Below are positions 40,901 to 46,350 of a stretch of 64,000 bases of DNA, piece by piece. This stretch comes from Haemaphysalis longicornis (lineage: Eukaryota > Arthropoda > Arachnida > Ixodida > Ixodidae). Numbering within the stretch: position 1 is the first letter of the stretch; every line of letters begins with the position of its first letter. Location of the stretch: the NCBI GenBank assembly GCA_013339765.2, contig CM023457.1:54337745-54401744 (forward strand). The letters run 5' to 3'. The notes beneath the pieces were generated by a model that saw only the letters and a program-made list of their open reading frames with translations, ran no database searches and was not told where the DNA came from. Both the position numbers and the translations under genes were made by a program.

Positions 40901-41778
40901 GCTACCACCCAATGCAAATCAAATTTCCCACCTTCGCAGTGCTCGCGCGCCCCCTGCCTGAAACTGCGCCAGCGAGAGTTCTGTTCTTTTTGTGCTTTTC
41001 CTCCCCCATGTGCTAGCGTTGCACTGCCACTTTTTTTTCGCTTACTGCCGTAAAAACCAACCCAACAAGCGTTCCTAACTAAATGAACACGGGTGCTGCC
41101 GGTTAACTTACGATATTTTGCCTCAAACGTACCTGCAGTTTTCTTTGCGCTAAAGCAGTGGGGAGATGTACCACAAGCGCCAGCACTTCACGCGTTTCTA
41201 ACGCTTATGACTATATAAACCGCTTGGCTTGGGTTACGCCGCTACGACGGAACGCTGTGTGGCCTCCACTTGGGTCCAGCATGCAAGCTACGACGACAAG
41301 GCGAGCCCCTAAAGTGCCCTGCACTCAAAAGTCGAAAAAGGGTGTTGCAGAACCCCTTGAAAGCGACCACAGATGGGCAACGCTCACCGATGACGCTCTT
41401 GGCGAAGGAGCGGTTCTTGAGCGTGGCCAGGCCGAGGTCGCCGATCTTGACGGAGCCCGTGGTGCCCGTGATGAAGATGTTGTCGCACTTGAGGTCCCGG
41501 TGGATGATGGGGGGCGGCCGGGAGTGCAGGAAGTGCAGGCCCTTGAGGATCTGGCGGCACCACGACTTGAGGACCTTCATGTTGATCTTCTTGAAGCGGC
41601 GCAGGTACGTCTTGAGCGTGCCCGAGGTCATCAGCTCCGTGATGAGCACCAGGAACTTGCGCCGGGCCGTGTTCACCTCCCAGTAGTCGAAGAAGCGCAC
41701 AATGTTCGGGTGCTGCAGCCCCTTCAGCATCTCCGCCTCCTCGCGGAAGCGCTGACGCTCGCTCTTGTTCAGCCGCTC
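581..41778 (-). CDS. Wnk: WNK serine/threonine kinase gene, partial (exons listed separately)
   Basis: This is the composite span of ten exons or candidate exons read right to left. WNK kinases phosphorylate and activate SPAK/OSR1-type kinases, which control cation-chloride cotransporters. They act in the cytosol as chloride, osmotic and potassium sensors. The four core exons give an uninterrupted match to the family: the alphaC region, HRDLKCDNIF catalytic loop, GDLGLAT (the WNK form of DFG), [17 protein letters not shown] activation segment, C-lobe and PF2-like domain. Their splice phases (0 to 1, 1 to 0, 0 to 2, 2 to 0) agree at every junction. The tail is Pro/Ala/Gln-rich, as in animal WNKs. 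The 5' exons with the Gly-rich loop and catalytic lysine, and the 3' end of the gene, are not in the window. The core identity is certain from motifs; the tail exon joins are partly inferred. Confidence 0.95.
688..5696 (-). other. WNK tail intron, about 5 kb
   Basis: AT-rich intron with few clear repeats. The segment 3219-3520 has several TTCCAATTA / AATTATCGAG motifs, and its right end resembles a pogo-type terminal repeat. A GAA-rich purine tract lies at 4549-4590. The stretches 700-3200 and 3520-5690 otherwise show nothing I can name. The small open frames on both strands there lack codon bias or family motifs. Confidence 0.45.
3219..3520. repeat. Relic of a pogo/Tigger-like inverted-repeat element
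   Basis: Repeated TTCCAATTA motifs end in a sequence whose complement reads CAGTTGACTCTCGATAATTT. That form (CAGT-GACTC-C-TTAA) is common for pogo-type termini. A possible partner end, CAGACAACTCCCGTTAACAC, lies at 1193. No transposase remains. Confidence 0.25.
5697..6284 (-). CDS. Probable WNK tail exon, GC-rich, with frame conflict
   Basis: The segment is 588 nt, entering and leaving in phase 0 as drawn. The acceptor is AGCCCCCACAG and the donor GTAGTG after GCCAAG; the start is the least certain edge. The downstream part reads SASEEDAGRPRRELG, LEAALLGREMEQSFRASG, MAQGVTTIASVRGG and ends GGALAKV, which looks like real acidic/helical coding sequence. In the upstream part, a different frame looks better: FELLPPPARRNSRQLSG, then SARSLSTNDL. 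The switch falls at a G-run (plus strand 6094-6105, CCCCCGCCCCC). An assembly indel, or a real frameshift, is likely. The assignment to WNK is by position and splice phase only. Confidence 0.5.
6285..6377 (-). other. Short GC-rich intron, 93 nt
   Basis: This is inferred from donor GTAGGCC and acceptor CCCCCACAG. It is free of stop codons in two frames, so retention is possible and the two flanking exons may be one. Confidence 0.35.
6378..6509 (-). CDS. Probable WNK tail exon, Pro/Ala/Gln-rich
   Basis: The exon is 132 nt, a multiple of three. The acceptor is TCGGTTTTTCAG and the donor GTAGGCC. Read in phase 0 it gives 44 residues: VPALQPTAPPSS, then ASVLEGSVSVPPPGQQ and ending APPLQQ. This is a typical Pro/Ala/Gln tail with no Cys, His or Trp. 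The alternative phase-1 frame is also open but Cys- and Arg-rich, so it is less likely coding. The exon sits at the right edge of a CpG-rich, GC-rich stretch (5640-6510) that also holds the next exon. Confidence 0.6.
6510..7432 (-). other. WNK tail intron, about 0.9 kb
   Basis: Single-copy-looking sequence of moderate GC content. No exon or repeat family was recognised between the two tail exons. Confidence 0.4.
7433..7538 (-). CDS. Probable WNK tail exon, frame unresolved
   Basis: The segment is 106 nt. The acceptor is CTGCTTTCTCAAACAG and the donor GTGAGAGG. Two frames are open. One enters in phase 0 (fitting the previous exon) and reads QLPQQPQPQYV..., but leaves in phase 1. The other enters in phase 2 and reads SRSPSTSAQQGATVPSTVPV..., ending APQM in phase 0, which fits the best frame of the next exon. 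The Ser/Thr/Pro composition of the second looks more like a WNK tail. A NAGNAG-type acceptor (GCGCAGCAG) inside the exon would reconcile the phases. Otherwise an unseen exon lies between this one and 9504. Confidence 0.5.
7649..7690. repeat. Degenerate AACCC/AACCT pentamer tract
   Basis: About eight pentamers of CCTAA, CCCAA and CTCAA type in a row. The arthropod telomere repeat is TTAGG (CCTAA on this strand), so the tract is telomere-like but too degenerate to call more than a simple repeat. Confidence 0.6.
7693..7815 (+). mobile_element. Diverged Ruka-like SINE fragment
   Basis: This retains the body signature of the family in sense orientation: GAAATTTCGG, then TCAAGTGGTCGAAATTAATCC and CCCTCCACTACGGCGCACCT. 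The tRNA-like head is absent. It is among the oldest copies here by divergence, and one of the few on the plus strand. Confidence 0.6.
8406..9261. mobile_element. Inverted-repeat element, family A, copy 1 (856 bp)
   Basis: This matches 63079-63950 along its whole length with moderate divergence. It starts TTAAAGTGGCATGAAGACAA and ends with the inverse of that sequence (GTCTTCATGGCCCCTTTAA), giving terminal inverted repeats of about 45 bp. The edges fit a TTAA or TA target. It has no open frame of note, so it is a nonautonomous DNA transposon (MITE-like). Confidence 0.8.
9427..9470. repeat. CA microsatellite
   Basis: About 21 CA units with one interruption, beginning about 33 bp past the donor of the 9504-9634 exon. 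Confidence 0.95.
9504..9634 (-). CDS. Wnk: Probable WNK tail exon
   Basis: The exon is 131 nt, entering in phase 1 and leaving in phase 0. A strong pyrimidine tract of CT repeats leads to acceptor TTTCGTGCAG, and the donor is GTAGAGTG. The phase fits the upstream Gln-rich exon exactly. It encodes about 43 residues including EGSPEDTLHAPSDASHRIGN and PVVSSPMQAG, a Ser/Pro-rich acidic segment. No domain is recognised. A SINE copy starts about 31 bp upstream of the acceptor. The exon call rests on splice sites, an open frame and phase agreement; the 20.6-kb gap to the previous exon could hide other exons. Confidence 0.65.
9666..9908 (-). mobile_element. Near full-length Ruka-like SINE
   Basis: The minus strand carries the tRNA-like head (B box GTTCGATTCCC) and the family body (GAGGC, AAAAACGCCCGTGG, GGTCAGAGTTAATCCGGAGC). 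It is diverged, with no clear target duplication. It sits about 31 bp upstream of the acceptor of the 9504-9634 exon. Confidence 0.8.
10064..10327. mobile_element. Repeat family with GAT tract, copy 1
   Basis: This matches 48846-49086: a G-rich start, (GAT)n at about 10119-10143, then CTAGACTTTTTCTA, TCTTGGGGGTATAAAT and GGACCCCCCTCTGGA. The outer ends are inverted copies of GGCAGTTCCAG. Confidence 0.65.
10854..10990 (-). mobile_element. Truncated Ruka-like SINE
   Basis: The family 3' part on the minus strand, starting at the GATT-repeat tail and lacking the tRNA head. An internal deletion removes part of the GGTCAAAATTAATCC block. Confidence 0.75.
11640..12316. mobile_element. Inverted-repeat element with GTATTTACTCGC ends
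   Basis: The left end CTGTATTTACTCGCATAATG and the right end, inverse of CCGCATTTACTCGCTTATTA, form terminal repeats next to TA-rich flanks. The subterminal GGGGTGCG-TCATTACGCGA motif is also mirrored. No transposase. A fragment of the same family is at 28102. Confidence 0.65.
13916..13958. repeat. CA microsatellite
   Basis: About 20 uninterrupted AC units. Confidence 0.95.
15755..16110 (-). mobile_element. LINE 3' end, truncated, copy 1
   Basis: A minus-strand relic with a (TGA)n tract at its 3' edge. The frame shows HFSQLYRQHIPLHPSYVLGD followed by DDPI. The same peptide block (HFPQLYRLHVPLHPAFFLSD) occurs in the copy at 52874. This is the far C-terminus of a non-LTR reverse transcriptase ORF. 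The 5' end is truncated. Confidence 0.65.
16483..16667. mobile_element. Short inverted-repeat element (185 bp)
   Basis: The left end CAGTAAAACCTTTACAAGAG mirrors the right end (complement CAGTAGTACCTCATTACACG), both running into AGACAC. A MITE of pogo/Tc1 type by its CAGTA termini; no coding capacity. Confidence 0.55.
16697..17246. mobile_element. Pogo/Tigger-like nonautonomous element
   Basis: Termini ACAGTCTAGTCCACTTATAA and the inverse of ACAGATCGAGTCCGCCTTAT, flanked by TATATA on both sides. CAGTCGAACC/AGTCCGCTTATAACGA-type ends are characteristic of pogo-like transposons. The interior has a small open frame (16928-17128) without transposase motifs. Confidence 0.55.
17790..18404. mobile_element. 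Foldback element, family F, copy 1 (about 615 bp)
   Basis: The two halves are inverted copies over nearly the whole length, with a centre near 18095. Mirrored blocks include CAAGATAATTAGAGATAATT, GATGCATNGCTTG and AACTAATTTTA-AGCTCAT. It starts TTAAGGGGAGACACTGGTCT; the right terminus is eroded. The arms are about 280 bp. The same termini are seen at 34097. Confidence 0.75.
20697..20740. repeat. GGA-rich simple repeat
   Basis: A purine tract of GGA and GGGAGGA units. Confidence 0.85.
20949..21000. repeat. Tandem duplication of a 26-bp unit
   Basis: Two adjacent copies of a unit beginning CTCGAGTCCTTTCAAG and ending TTTCATTCA, almost identical, so a recent event. Confidence 0.85.
21840..22278. 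mobile_element. Inverted-repeat element, family B, copy 1
   Basis: Shares with 45376-45899 and 56905-57513 the blocks TTGCAGTGGGGCCTCTAGTT, GCTAGAA-type GGCTGGAATGAAGC and a terminal TTTTTCTTCATGGCCCCTCT. The interior is AT-drifted and has poly-C and poly-T expansions. Confidence 0.6.
22848..23038. mobile_element. Candidate solo LTR (191 bp) with 4-bp duplication
   Basis: It starts TGTCACGGAACACC and ends CCGCCCTGTAACA. It is flanked on both sides by ATAT (22844-22847 and 23039-23042). TG...CA ends with a short direct duplication are typical of LTR integration. The orientation is unknown. Confidence 0.45.
23108..23284. repeat. Degenerate minisatellite
   Basis: A run of variants of GTGACAGCAA / ATGACGGAAAT units of about 10-12 bp, strongly diverged from each other. 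Confidence 0.65.
27134..27218 (-). mobile_element. tRNA-derived SINE head or tRNA pseudogene
   Basis: The minus strand has an A-box-like TGGCCTCACTGG and a perfect B box AGTTCGAATCCCC, followed by a run of nine T (a pol III terminator). The ends do not pair into an acceptor stem, so it is not a working tRNA. Confidence 0.4.
28102..28155. mobile_element. Fragment of the GTATTTACTCGC-ended family
   Basis: TACCGCATTTACTCGCGTAA followed by an AATAAATGCACCCCCA segment. It matches the terminus of the element at 11640-12316; the other end was not found. Confidence 0.5.
28724..28933 (-). mobile_element. Ruka-like SINE with short target duplication
   Basis: Body and part of the tRNA head on the minus strand. 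It is flanked by GGGACCGAG at 28715-28723 and 28934-28942. The head is cut before the A box, a 5' truncation. Confidence 0.85.
29491..29517. repeat. Perfect palindrome, 11-bp arms
   Basis: ACCTGGCTGCA and its exact inverse separated by TACCA. Short ACATACCAT repeats lie just before it. Confidence 0.8.
30235..30535 (-). CDS. Wnk: WNK exon: Gln-rich tail (polyQ)
   Basis: The exon is 301 nt, entering in phase 0 and leaving in phase 1. The acceptor is GGGTGTTCACAG and the donor GTAAGTCT. Its entry phase matches the preceding PF2 exon. It starts ALQQPTATP, then has an uninterrupted run of 13 glutamines coded by mixed CAG/CAA. Pro/Ala/Gln sequence and two QQQQHQP blocks follow, and it ends SVPSSIVEGALSG. 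Low-complexity Gln/Pro tails are usual in animal WNKs. The membership in this gene rests on position, phase and composition rather than a conserved domain. The opposite strand shows a long Cys/Leu-rich open frame, which is a shadow of the CAG repeat. Confidence 0.85.
30536..31928 (-). other. WNK intron, about 1.4 kb
   Basis: No repeat family was recognised. A purine-rich tract lies just past the donor (31850-31915), and a GC-rich patch at 31290-31560 carries open frames on both strands without family motifs. Confidence 0.5.
31929..32295 (-). CDS. Wnk: WNK exon: PF2-like / OSR1_C-type domain
   Basis: The exon is 367 nt, entering in phase 2 and leaving in phase 0. The acceptor is TCTTCCCGCAG and the donor GTGAGGAGG. 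It begins by completing ER-PTVKELLQLDFFQED, the end of the kinase fold. It continues as a PF2-like domain: VEFVNRE, VELRLRVLDPKKRKDK, ENEAIQFEFHVEGDNPDEIA, then a helix with DRQHLQMQ. In WNKs this domain follows the kinase directly, binds RFxV/I peptides and inhibits the kinase. The exon ends in an Ala-Pro run that leads into the low-complexity tail. The 3' third is strongly GC-biased at third codon positions. Confidence 0.95.
32430..32543 (-). mobile_element. 5'-truncated Ruka-like SINE with 14-bp target duplication
   Basis: Only the 3' half of the family remains (114 bp). Both sides carry GACAATAGCGACCA (32416-32429 and 32544-32557). It lies about 135 bp upstream of the PF2 exon. Confidence 0.9.
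33341..33372. repeat. Perfect palindrome, 13-bp arms
   Basis: GCGCTCTAGAAAA and its exact inverse with a 6-nt loop. It may be the centre of an eroded foldback element, since a wider inverted pair lies at 33381-33405 and 33585-33610. Confidence 0.75.
34097..34813. mobile_element. Foldback element, family F, copy 2 (717 bp)
   Basis: It starts TTAAGGGGGGCACACTGGTC and ends AGACCCAGGTGCACCCTCAA, its inverse. An internal mirrored block is ATATGGGAAGCAGATTTT. Related to 17790-18404 by its ends rather than its interior. Confidence 0.65.
36036..36124 (-). CDS. Wnk: WNK exon: end of kinase C-lobe
   Basis: The exon is 89 nt, entering in phase 0 and leaving in phase 2. The acceptor is CACTCTGCCAG and the donor GTGAGAGG. 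It reads GVRPQCFDKVESMELRDIIG, then QCIRLKKEER with the last Arg codon split. This matches the WNK segment after VTSG (xKPxxFDKV...IIxxCI...ER), which includes the conserved C-lobe arginine (subdomain XI). A copy of a roughly 540-bp repeat begins only 25 bp upstream of the acceptor, so the pyrimidine tract and branch region are squeezed between repeat and exon. Confidence 0.94.
36149..36694. mobile_element. Repeat family E, copy 1
   Basis: Closely similar to 40812-41330 over its whole length (e.g. AGAGCAGTGATTCGCCAT, CACTGCCACTTTTTTCGCTT, CGACAAGGCGAGCCCCTAAA). The left end TTAAAGCCGTTCC lies 25 bp from the exon at 36036-36124. The ends carry a subterminal inverted GTGCAGAGCA. No coding capacity. 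Confidence 0.75.
38222..38382. mobile_element. Ruka-like SINE fragment, head-to-head palindrome
   Basis: The arm at 38222-38259 (ACCACCTGGGG...GAAATCTCGA) is the inverse of 38275-38316. The plus-sense copy continues as CAAAATTAATCCAGAGCCCT to 38382. The loop holds the GGGCGTTTTT motif of the family. Confidence 0.75.
38581..38738 (-). CDS. Wnk: WNK exon: activation segment and C-lobe (APE motif)
   Basis: The exon is 158 nt, entering in phase 1 and leaving in phase 0. The acceptor is CTCGCCACCAG and the donor GTGGGTACG. The glycine codon is split with the previous exon and gives [20 protein letters not shown], then [20 protein letters not shown] and ending AQIYKKVTT. This is the P+1 loop, APE motif and helix F to G of the WNK kinase domain, close to the mammalian and nematode sequences throughout. 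The conserved Asp of subdomain IX (DVYAFG) is present. No frame breaks are seen. Confidence 0.96.
39198..39330 (-). mobile_element. Possible retroelement 3' tail with (TTTA)n
   Basis: On the minus strand a CCCTTGGTGTCTTTGAGGTA segment runs into (TAAA)n, as in the 3' ends of many non-LTR elements. No coding part remains. Confidence 0.3.
40405..41361. mobile_element. Inverted-repeat element, family C, copy 1, interrupted
   Basis: The left part matches 45895-46350 (TTAAAGGGACTCTGCAACAC, AAAGTGGCTATCGAATGCG, TGACCAGGTT). The right terminus TGTTGCAGAACCCCTTGA appears only after the nested family E insertion. It ends 26 bp from the donor of the 41388-41778 exon. Confidence 0.75.
40812..41330. mobile_element. 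Repeat family E, copy 2, nested in family C
   Basis: Inserted into the family C element at 40405-41361 near its A-rich right part. It begins TAAAGCCGTTCCACTCAA and ends CTAAAGTGCCCTGCACTC. Confidence 0.75.
41388..41778 (-). CDS. Wnk: WNK exon: kinase domain, alphaC to activation loop
   Basis: The exon is 391 nt, entering in phase 0 and leaving in phase 1. The acceptor is CCCCTTCTGCAG and the donor GTGAGCG. It encodes 130 residues starting ERLNKSERQRF, followed by EEAEMLKGLQHPNIVRF, the most recognisable WNK signature. Further on are the TSGTLKTYLRRF segment, the catalytic loop HRDLKCDNIF (catalytic Asp and Asn present), and the Mg-binding loop as GDLGLATL. The two leucines of DLGL correspond to the residues that line the chloride pocket in mammalian WNK1. 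SFAKSVI holds the two serines at the positions of the WNK1 activation-loop phosphosites. The preceding exon should end in a sequence like WCELQ; none was found upstream in this window. A repeat element ends about 26 bp past the donor. Confidence 0.96.
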
Positions 41779-42067
41779 CTGCAGAAGGGGCAAGGAAGGA
41801 AGAAAGGGCCTTCAGACGGCACGCACGCTCGAGACTACGCTTTCTTTCGCCCGCCACAAGCAATTCTGTACACTGTGCGTGTTAACCTCAGAATATGCAG
41901 CTATCTATACAATTTACTAATGCTTTCTTACCCCAAGATATGAGCACAACGTAAAAGAAGGAAACATTTCACCAAGCGATGGCAGCAATATTGTTTTTTA
42001 TTTGAGGGAAGCCTTTGGTCATGGACTTGACCTAGAACTGGAACAGGTGAGATACACCACTGTCAGA

Positions 42068-42330
42068 CCTGCAAGGTACCAGACTCGTGAGGAACCAGAC
42101 TCGCGAGGAACCAGACTCGCGAGGAATGAGACTCGCAAGAAACAAGACTCGCAAGGAACCAAGAAATCACACTTGCAACGTACCAGACCCGCAGGGAACC
42201 AGACTCACAAGGAACCAGACTCGCGAGGAACCAAAAAATCACACTCGCAAGGTACTCGACTCGCAAGGTACCCGACTCATAAGGTACCCGACTCGCAAGG
42301 TACCCGACTCGCAAGGTACTAGACCCGTGG
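42068..42330. repeat. Minisatellite, 16-bp unit
   Basis: About 16 tandem units of the type ACTCGCAAGGTACCCG / ACTCGCGAGGAACCAG, with the variants sorted into blocks. Confidence 0.9.
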
Positions 42331-43424
42331 AGGCACGAGACTTGCCAACTTGCATGATCTTTTTCGCTTCACACATTAACAATTGTACTTTTAAAATCTC
42401 ATTGCAATGTGCTGTGTGTTCAGACAGTCTGCCACTCTGCCAGACTGGCATGTTGAGGCATTCAAGTTGCTTCGCCGCAACTTCTGGCCGTGTTTGGGTT
42501 TTCATGCCGACATGCAAAACAGAAACGCCCTTCAAGGAAATAACATTTCTCGGCCCTATTCCTTTCAGTCTCAACCACTAAATAGAATTTTTGCAGTTTC
42601 CTAACATGAAACACTTTCTCTTCTTCCTACAGAAACAATGGCAACTATGTCTGCACCATGATGCATTCAACAGAAAGTGAAATATTCCGCAAAAAAAAAA
42701 GTCATTTTACATCAGAGCTGTCCGCAGTTCACCCGTTCGCAACCCTTTGTGACCCTCCACTTCAAAGAGCTGCTGCATAAACATGGAACTATTACAACAA
42801 AGGACGGAAAAGTTCAAACAGCACAAAGGCAAACACAAAGCGGCAAACACCTCCAAGTACACTACTCCAGTTGTTAAAAAAACAAACGACCAGGAAAGCC
42901 GACAGCAACACATCACGTGAGCCACTTGCAAAACAGAAAGCGCCCATCAATCAATGCTCCACTATCAGCGGTCACCACCACTGATAGCGCACTGTTGCAA
43001 GAGTCGGCCGGGCGATGAATGGCTGCCGCAGGAGAGATAAGTGCTTTGAATGGCTGCTCTCGAGAGATAAGCACGGTGAAAGACGAAGCCAGCGTTCCAA
43101 AACCGACAAAAAAAGAGAGTAAATGTAGCTGATAAAAACGCAGGCGAGCAAGTCGGCAGCCTAGGGCCATACTTCCATGTCAGGCCACTGATCGAATCAA
43201 AACCAATTAAAGGAACAGTCTAGAAGGACTTCAATGAGAGTTTCGATGACGGAAAGCTTTAAAGGAGACGTAAAGACAAGATACAACTTTGCTCTTTTCG
43301 AGAGAACTAGCCTATGGGAACTCACTCAGCTCCATTCAAGCCACACAAGACGCTTAACCGAAAAAAAAAAATATAGAACTTTCAAATCTTGCACTACAGC
43401 AACGTATTATGGGCAGGAGGGACG

Positions 43425-43844
43425 TACCGTATTTTCGCGCATATAACCCGCACTGAAAATGCGAAAATTTCAGTGGCAAAGTAGGGGTGCGAATAATACA
43501 CAGGGTTTTTTTTTTAGTGCAGCTTCACGGCAATGCGCGTTGTGCCGTGAAGAAGACCTCGTCTACAACAGTGAGGACTGCGGCTCAAGTGATAGCTCTA
43601 GAGAGAGCAGTCACACTGAGTGAATTGGGATTTTCGCCTCGCAGTAAGTATATTCTGTCATTGCTAAATATACACTTTTTTTCTGTCTACATAGTATGTG
43701 CTGCGTTACTTGAGCAGTAGCTTTGGAGCAGCCTTTCCTGTATCAAAGGCGCTGGCAATACGCGAGGATTTTTTTTTTCCGGCGCACTGAAAGTGGGTGT
43801 GCGGATTATATGCAGCGGTAGGTTATGCGCGCGAAAATACAGTA
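43425..43844. mobile_element. Inverted-repeat element with GTATTTTCGCGC ends (420 bp)
   Basis: Left TACCGTATTTTCGCGCATAT and right GCGCGCGAAAATACAGTA are inverse. GGGGTGCG-AATAATACAC near the left and GTGTGCGGATTATATGC near the right also mirror. The edges fit a TA target. No transposase. Confidence 0.7.
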
Positions 43845-44275
43845 ATCTGGGCAAGCACTGCACATTAGCATTGAAGTGATAAAATCAAACCGATCTAGAG
43901 GCTCCTCTACAATCTCCCAGTGATATTTCTTGGGGGTGGCTTAAGTCGGTGGTCGCCAATATCCCAAGATTTTGTGACATCAGAGAAACTGCCCTAAAGA
44001 TGGCTGTGGAGTCGCCATTGCTGCATCTGTGTTCCCTAATAAGTCCATTCTTTGTTCGAAGGGTGCGATAAGATTGCTATTACTTTTGCGAGGACCAAGC
44101 GGCCTTTTTAATGTACGAAGCTTGTGTTCTGTTTTCACGGCCACTCAAAGTGATACGGGGGACACCGCGCAAATCAAGGCATAAATACAACTCATTCGCA
44201 TTCCCCAGCGTGAAACCCGAAACAACGCAACTCTTAAAAACCAAACAAAATATTTCAAATATTTTGTTTAACTGG

Positions 44276-44528
44276 ATGTGCTCTGTAGGTAGCAGTATCG
44301 AAGGCTGGAGCAGAGCACGTCTGGTCAGGAAATGGCAGGGTGAATGAAGTACGCTGACCAAAAAAGCTGGAAGTCAAAAGCCGGAAGGAAGTAAAAACAG
44401 GGCTCCCGTAACGAGCCCGGAACAACTTTTTACTCCCACTTTTTTGGTCAACGTATTTTATTGCCCTCCCACTTCCAAACCAGACGTGCTCTGCTCCAGC
44501 CTTCGATACTGCTACCTACAGAGCACAT
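44276..44528. mobile_element. Near-perfect foldback palindrome (253 bp)
   Basis: Arms 44276-44366 and 44439-44528. The outer 50 bp are identical in inverse (ATGTGCTCTGTAGGTAGCAG ... GAGCACGTCTGGT) and the rest about 75% similar. The spacer is itself an imperfect hairpin around GGGCTC/GAGCCC. Confidence 0.85.
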
Positions 44529-45375
44529 ACAATCAGATCATCACTTTAACGTTGTTACCCGTATCTCCGCTGACCGCTAATTTATATCTCAGTTTACAGA
44601 CGAAGGGAACGTTGGGAAGTTCAATGCCACAAGCCGACATTAAAAGCACCTTTACATTCAACTACTCTAAAGGCAGGATGTTTTTCCACCCCAGAATGCA
44701 CACCCACACGACAAAAAAAAGTTTCAATTGACGGAGAAAAATGCCGTAAATGTATTGCAGCTGTTTCCCGATAGCAAGCACGCTCCCTTCCACAGCATGA
44801 TTGCTACTACGAATGTATAAAACTATTTTTTTTTTATTTTTTCACAACAGTGCCAGTGCAGATTAATGTACTTCAAAGTTTTATCGCTTTACCTGTGCTT
44901 CGCCATATCCTTTCATGCGCTCATAAACTGGGCCTGGTGTTTTTTTTTTTTTTTTTTTTCCCGGTGTCAACTTTTTTCATTGTGCACACTAAAAGGAACG
45001 CTTCCGCCTAAATCCCAGCATGACTGTAATACGAAATGCCACCGGGCAAACACGGCAAACATTTAACACACGCGCATTTAGAATGCACCAGAATGCTAAA
45101 TAGCCGGAATGAAGGGTCATAGCTCATGCAGCAGTTATTACATGGGCACATGCAGAGAGCACACAAACAGGATGGGAACGTCGAGACCAGCCAATAAAAA
45201 TCTATTGCAAAAATAAAAAGCAAAGTACCAAATAAAATCACCAAACTAGAATTAACATAGTAGCAAAGCCTCTCCTAACTGCAGCTTTGTAATCTAAAAG
45301 TATATAATTCCAAACCACAAAAAAAAAATGGACTCCAAATAGAGATGCACTCTGTCGAGCTTCCTGTCACCAACT

Positions 45376-45899
45376 GAAGGTGCCATGAAGACAAAATACA
45401 AGTTGGGTTTTACTGGGTTTATTAGAAAGACTGCTTAGTCCCGATAACAACGATACCAATATCATCGCAATCTTCGAACAAATAACGGAGATATTACAGA
45501 AAATGAGTGAAGCAGTCGCGACCCCCTAGCCAATTTCCCGCAACTTTTCTATGACGTCACGGAACCTTGTTTGTGCGATTGGCAGCCACCTAACTGGCCT
45601 GTTGCGACAACACATGACTGGACGTCTGTAATGGGGCCTCTAGTTCCATTTGACCGCATCACGTGAATGCTAACGCACAGTTAACGCACTGAAAATCATG
45701 TTTTCTTGTTGGCCCATATGACGTCATTCTTGCTCATAACACGTCACTGTGGCGCAAAATTTGAAAGTTTTTAAATACTTCTTGCTTTTTCTTCGCTAAA
45801 AAAACATCTTTTGTGGCTGTAATGAAGCGGAGTGAGATACTGAGTCCTAGTTCTTCCAAATTACACGAAGATGTATTTTCTCTTCATGGCTCCTTTAAA
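45376..45899. mobile_element. Inverted-repeat element, family B, copy 2
   Basis: The left end GGTGCCATGAAGACAAAATA mirrors the right end TTTTCTCTTCATGGCTCCTT. The termini resemble those of family A, but the interior differs. It abuts a family C element, the two sharing a TTTAAA junction. Confidence 0.7.
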
Positions 45900-46350
45900 G
45901 GGACTCTGCCACACTTTCAACAAACGCTTTCCCTCTTTCCTTTCACATCTGGAAGTACTGCGAAAGATATAGTTATCGCCAGCACAGAGTGCCACTGCAC
46001 AATTTGCTCATCCCAGCAGATATATGCCTTCCATTCCAGCTTTGCTTTTGCGGTCTTTTTAAAGTGGCTATCGAATGCGCCTATAGCTGCAACTGAAGAA
46101 GAGCCGGCCAACAGCGGCTACACCACTGTAATTACATTATTCCAGCGGTTGAAGAACGCCACGACCGAGAAAGAGAGAAAAATCTTTTGACCAGGTTCCT
46201 GAGTTACCTGGTGGGCATGGAGCAGTAATTTTGAACTGCGGTGCTTTGAAGCCTCTGATCTAAGCAACTGAGAGTGTTGGTTGACTATGCTCTAGCAGCA
46301 CTTAGGATACAAAAAAAGGGTCGAAAAAAAGTGTTACAGGGTCCCTTTAA
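45895..46350. mobile_element. Inverted-repeat element, family C, copy 2 (456 bp)
   Basis: It starts TTAAAGGGACTCTGCCACAC and ends GTGTTACAGGGTCCCTTTAA, clear terminal inverted repeats. Uninterrupted copy of the element at 40405. Confidence 0.8.

Larger units (their letters stand above)
38739..41387 (-). other. WNK intron, about 2.6 kb
   Basis: This holds a retroelement-like 3' tail with (TTTA)n at about 39198-39330 and the nested pair of elements at 40405-41361. The part 39350-40400 shows nothing recognisable. Confidence 0.6.

Noticed and set aside
42068..42330. Regular short repeats considered as a CRISPR array
   Set aside because: The 16-bp units are contiguous with no unique spacers, in a eukaryotic intron.
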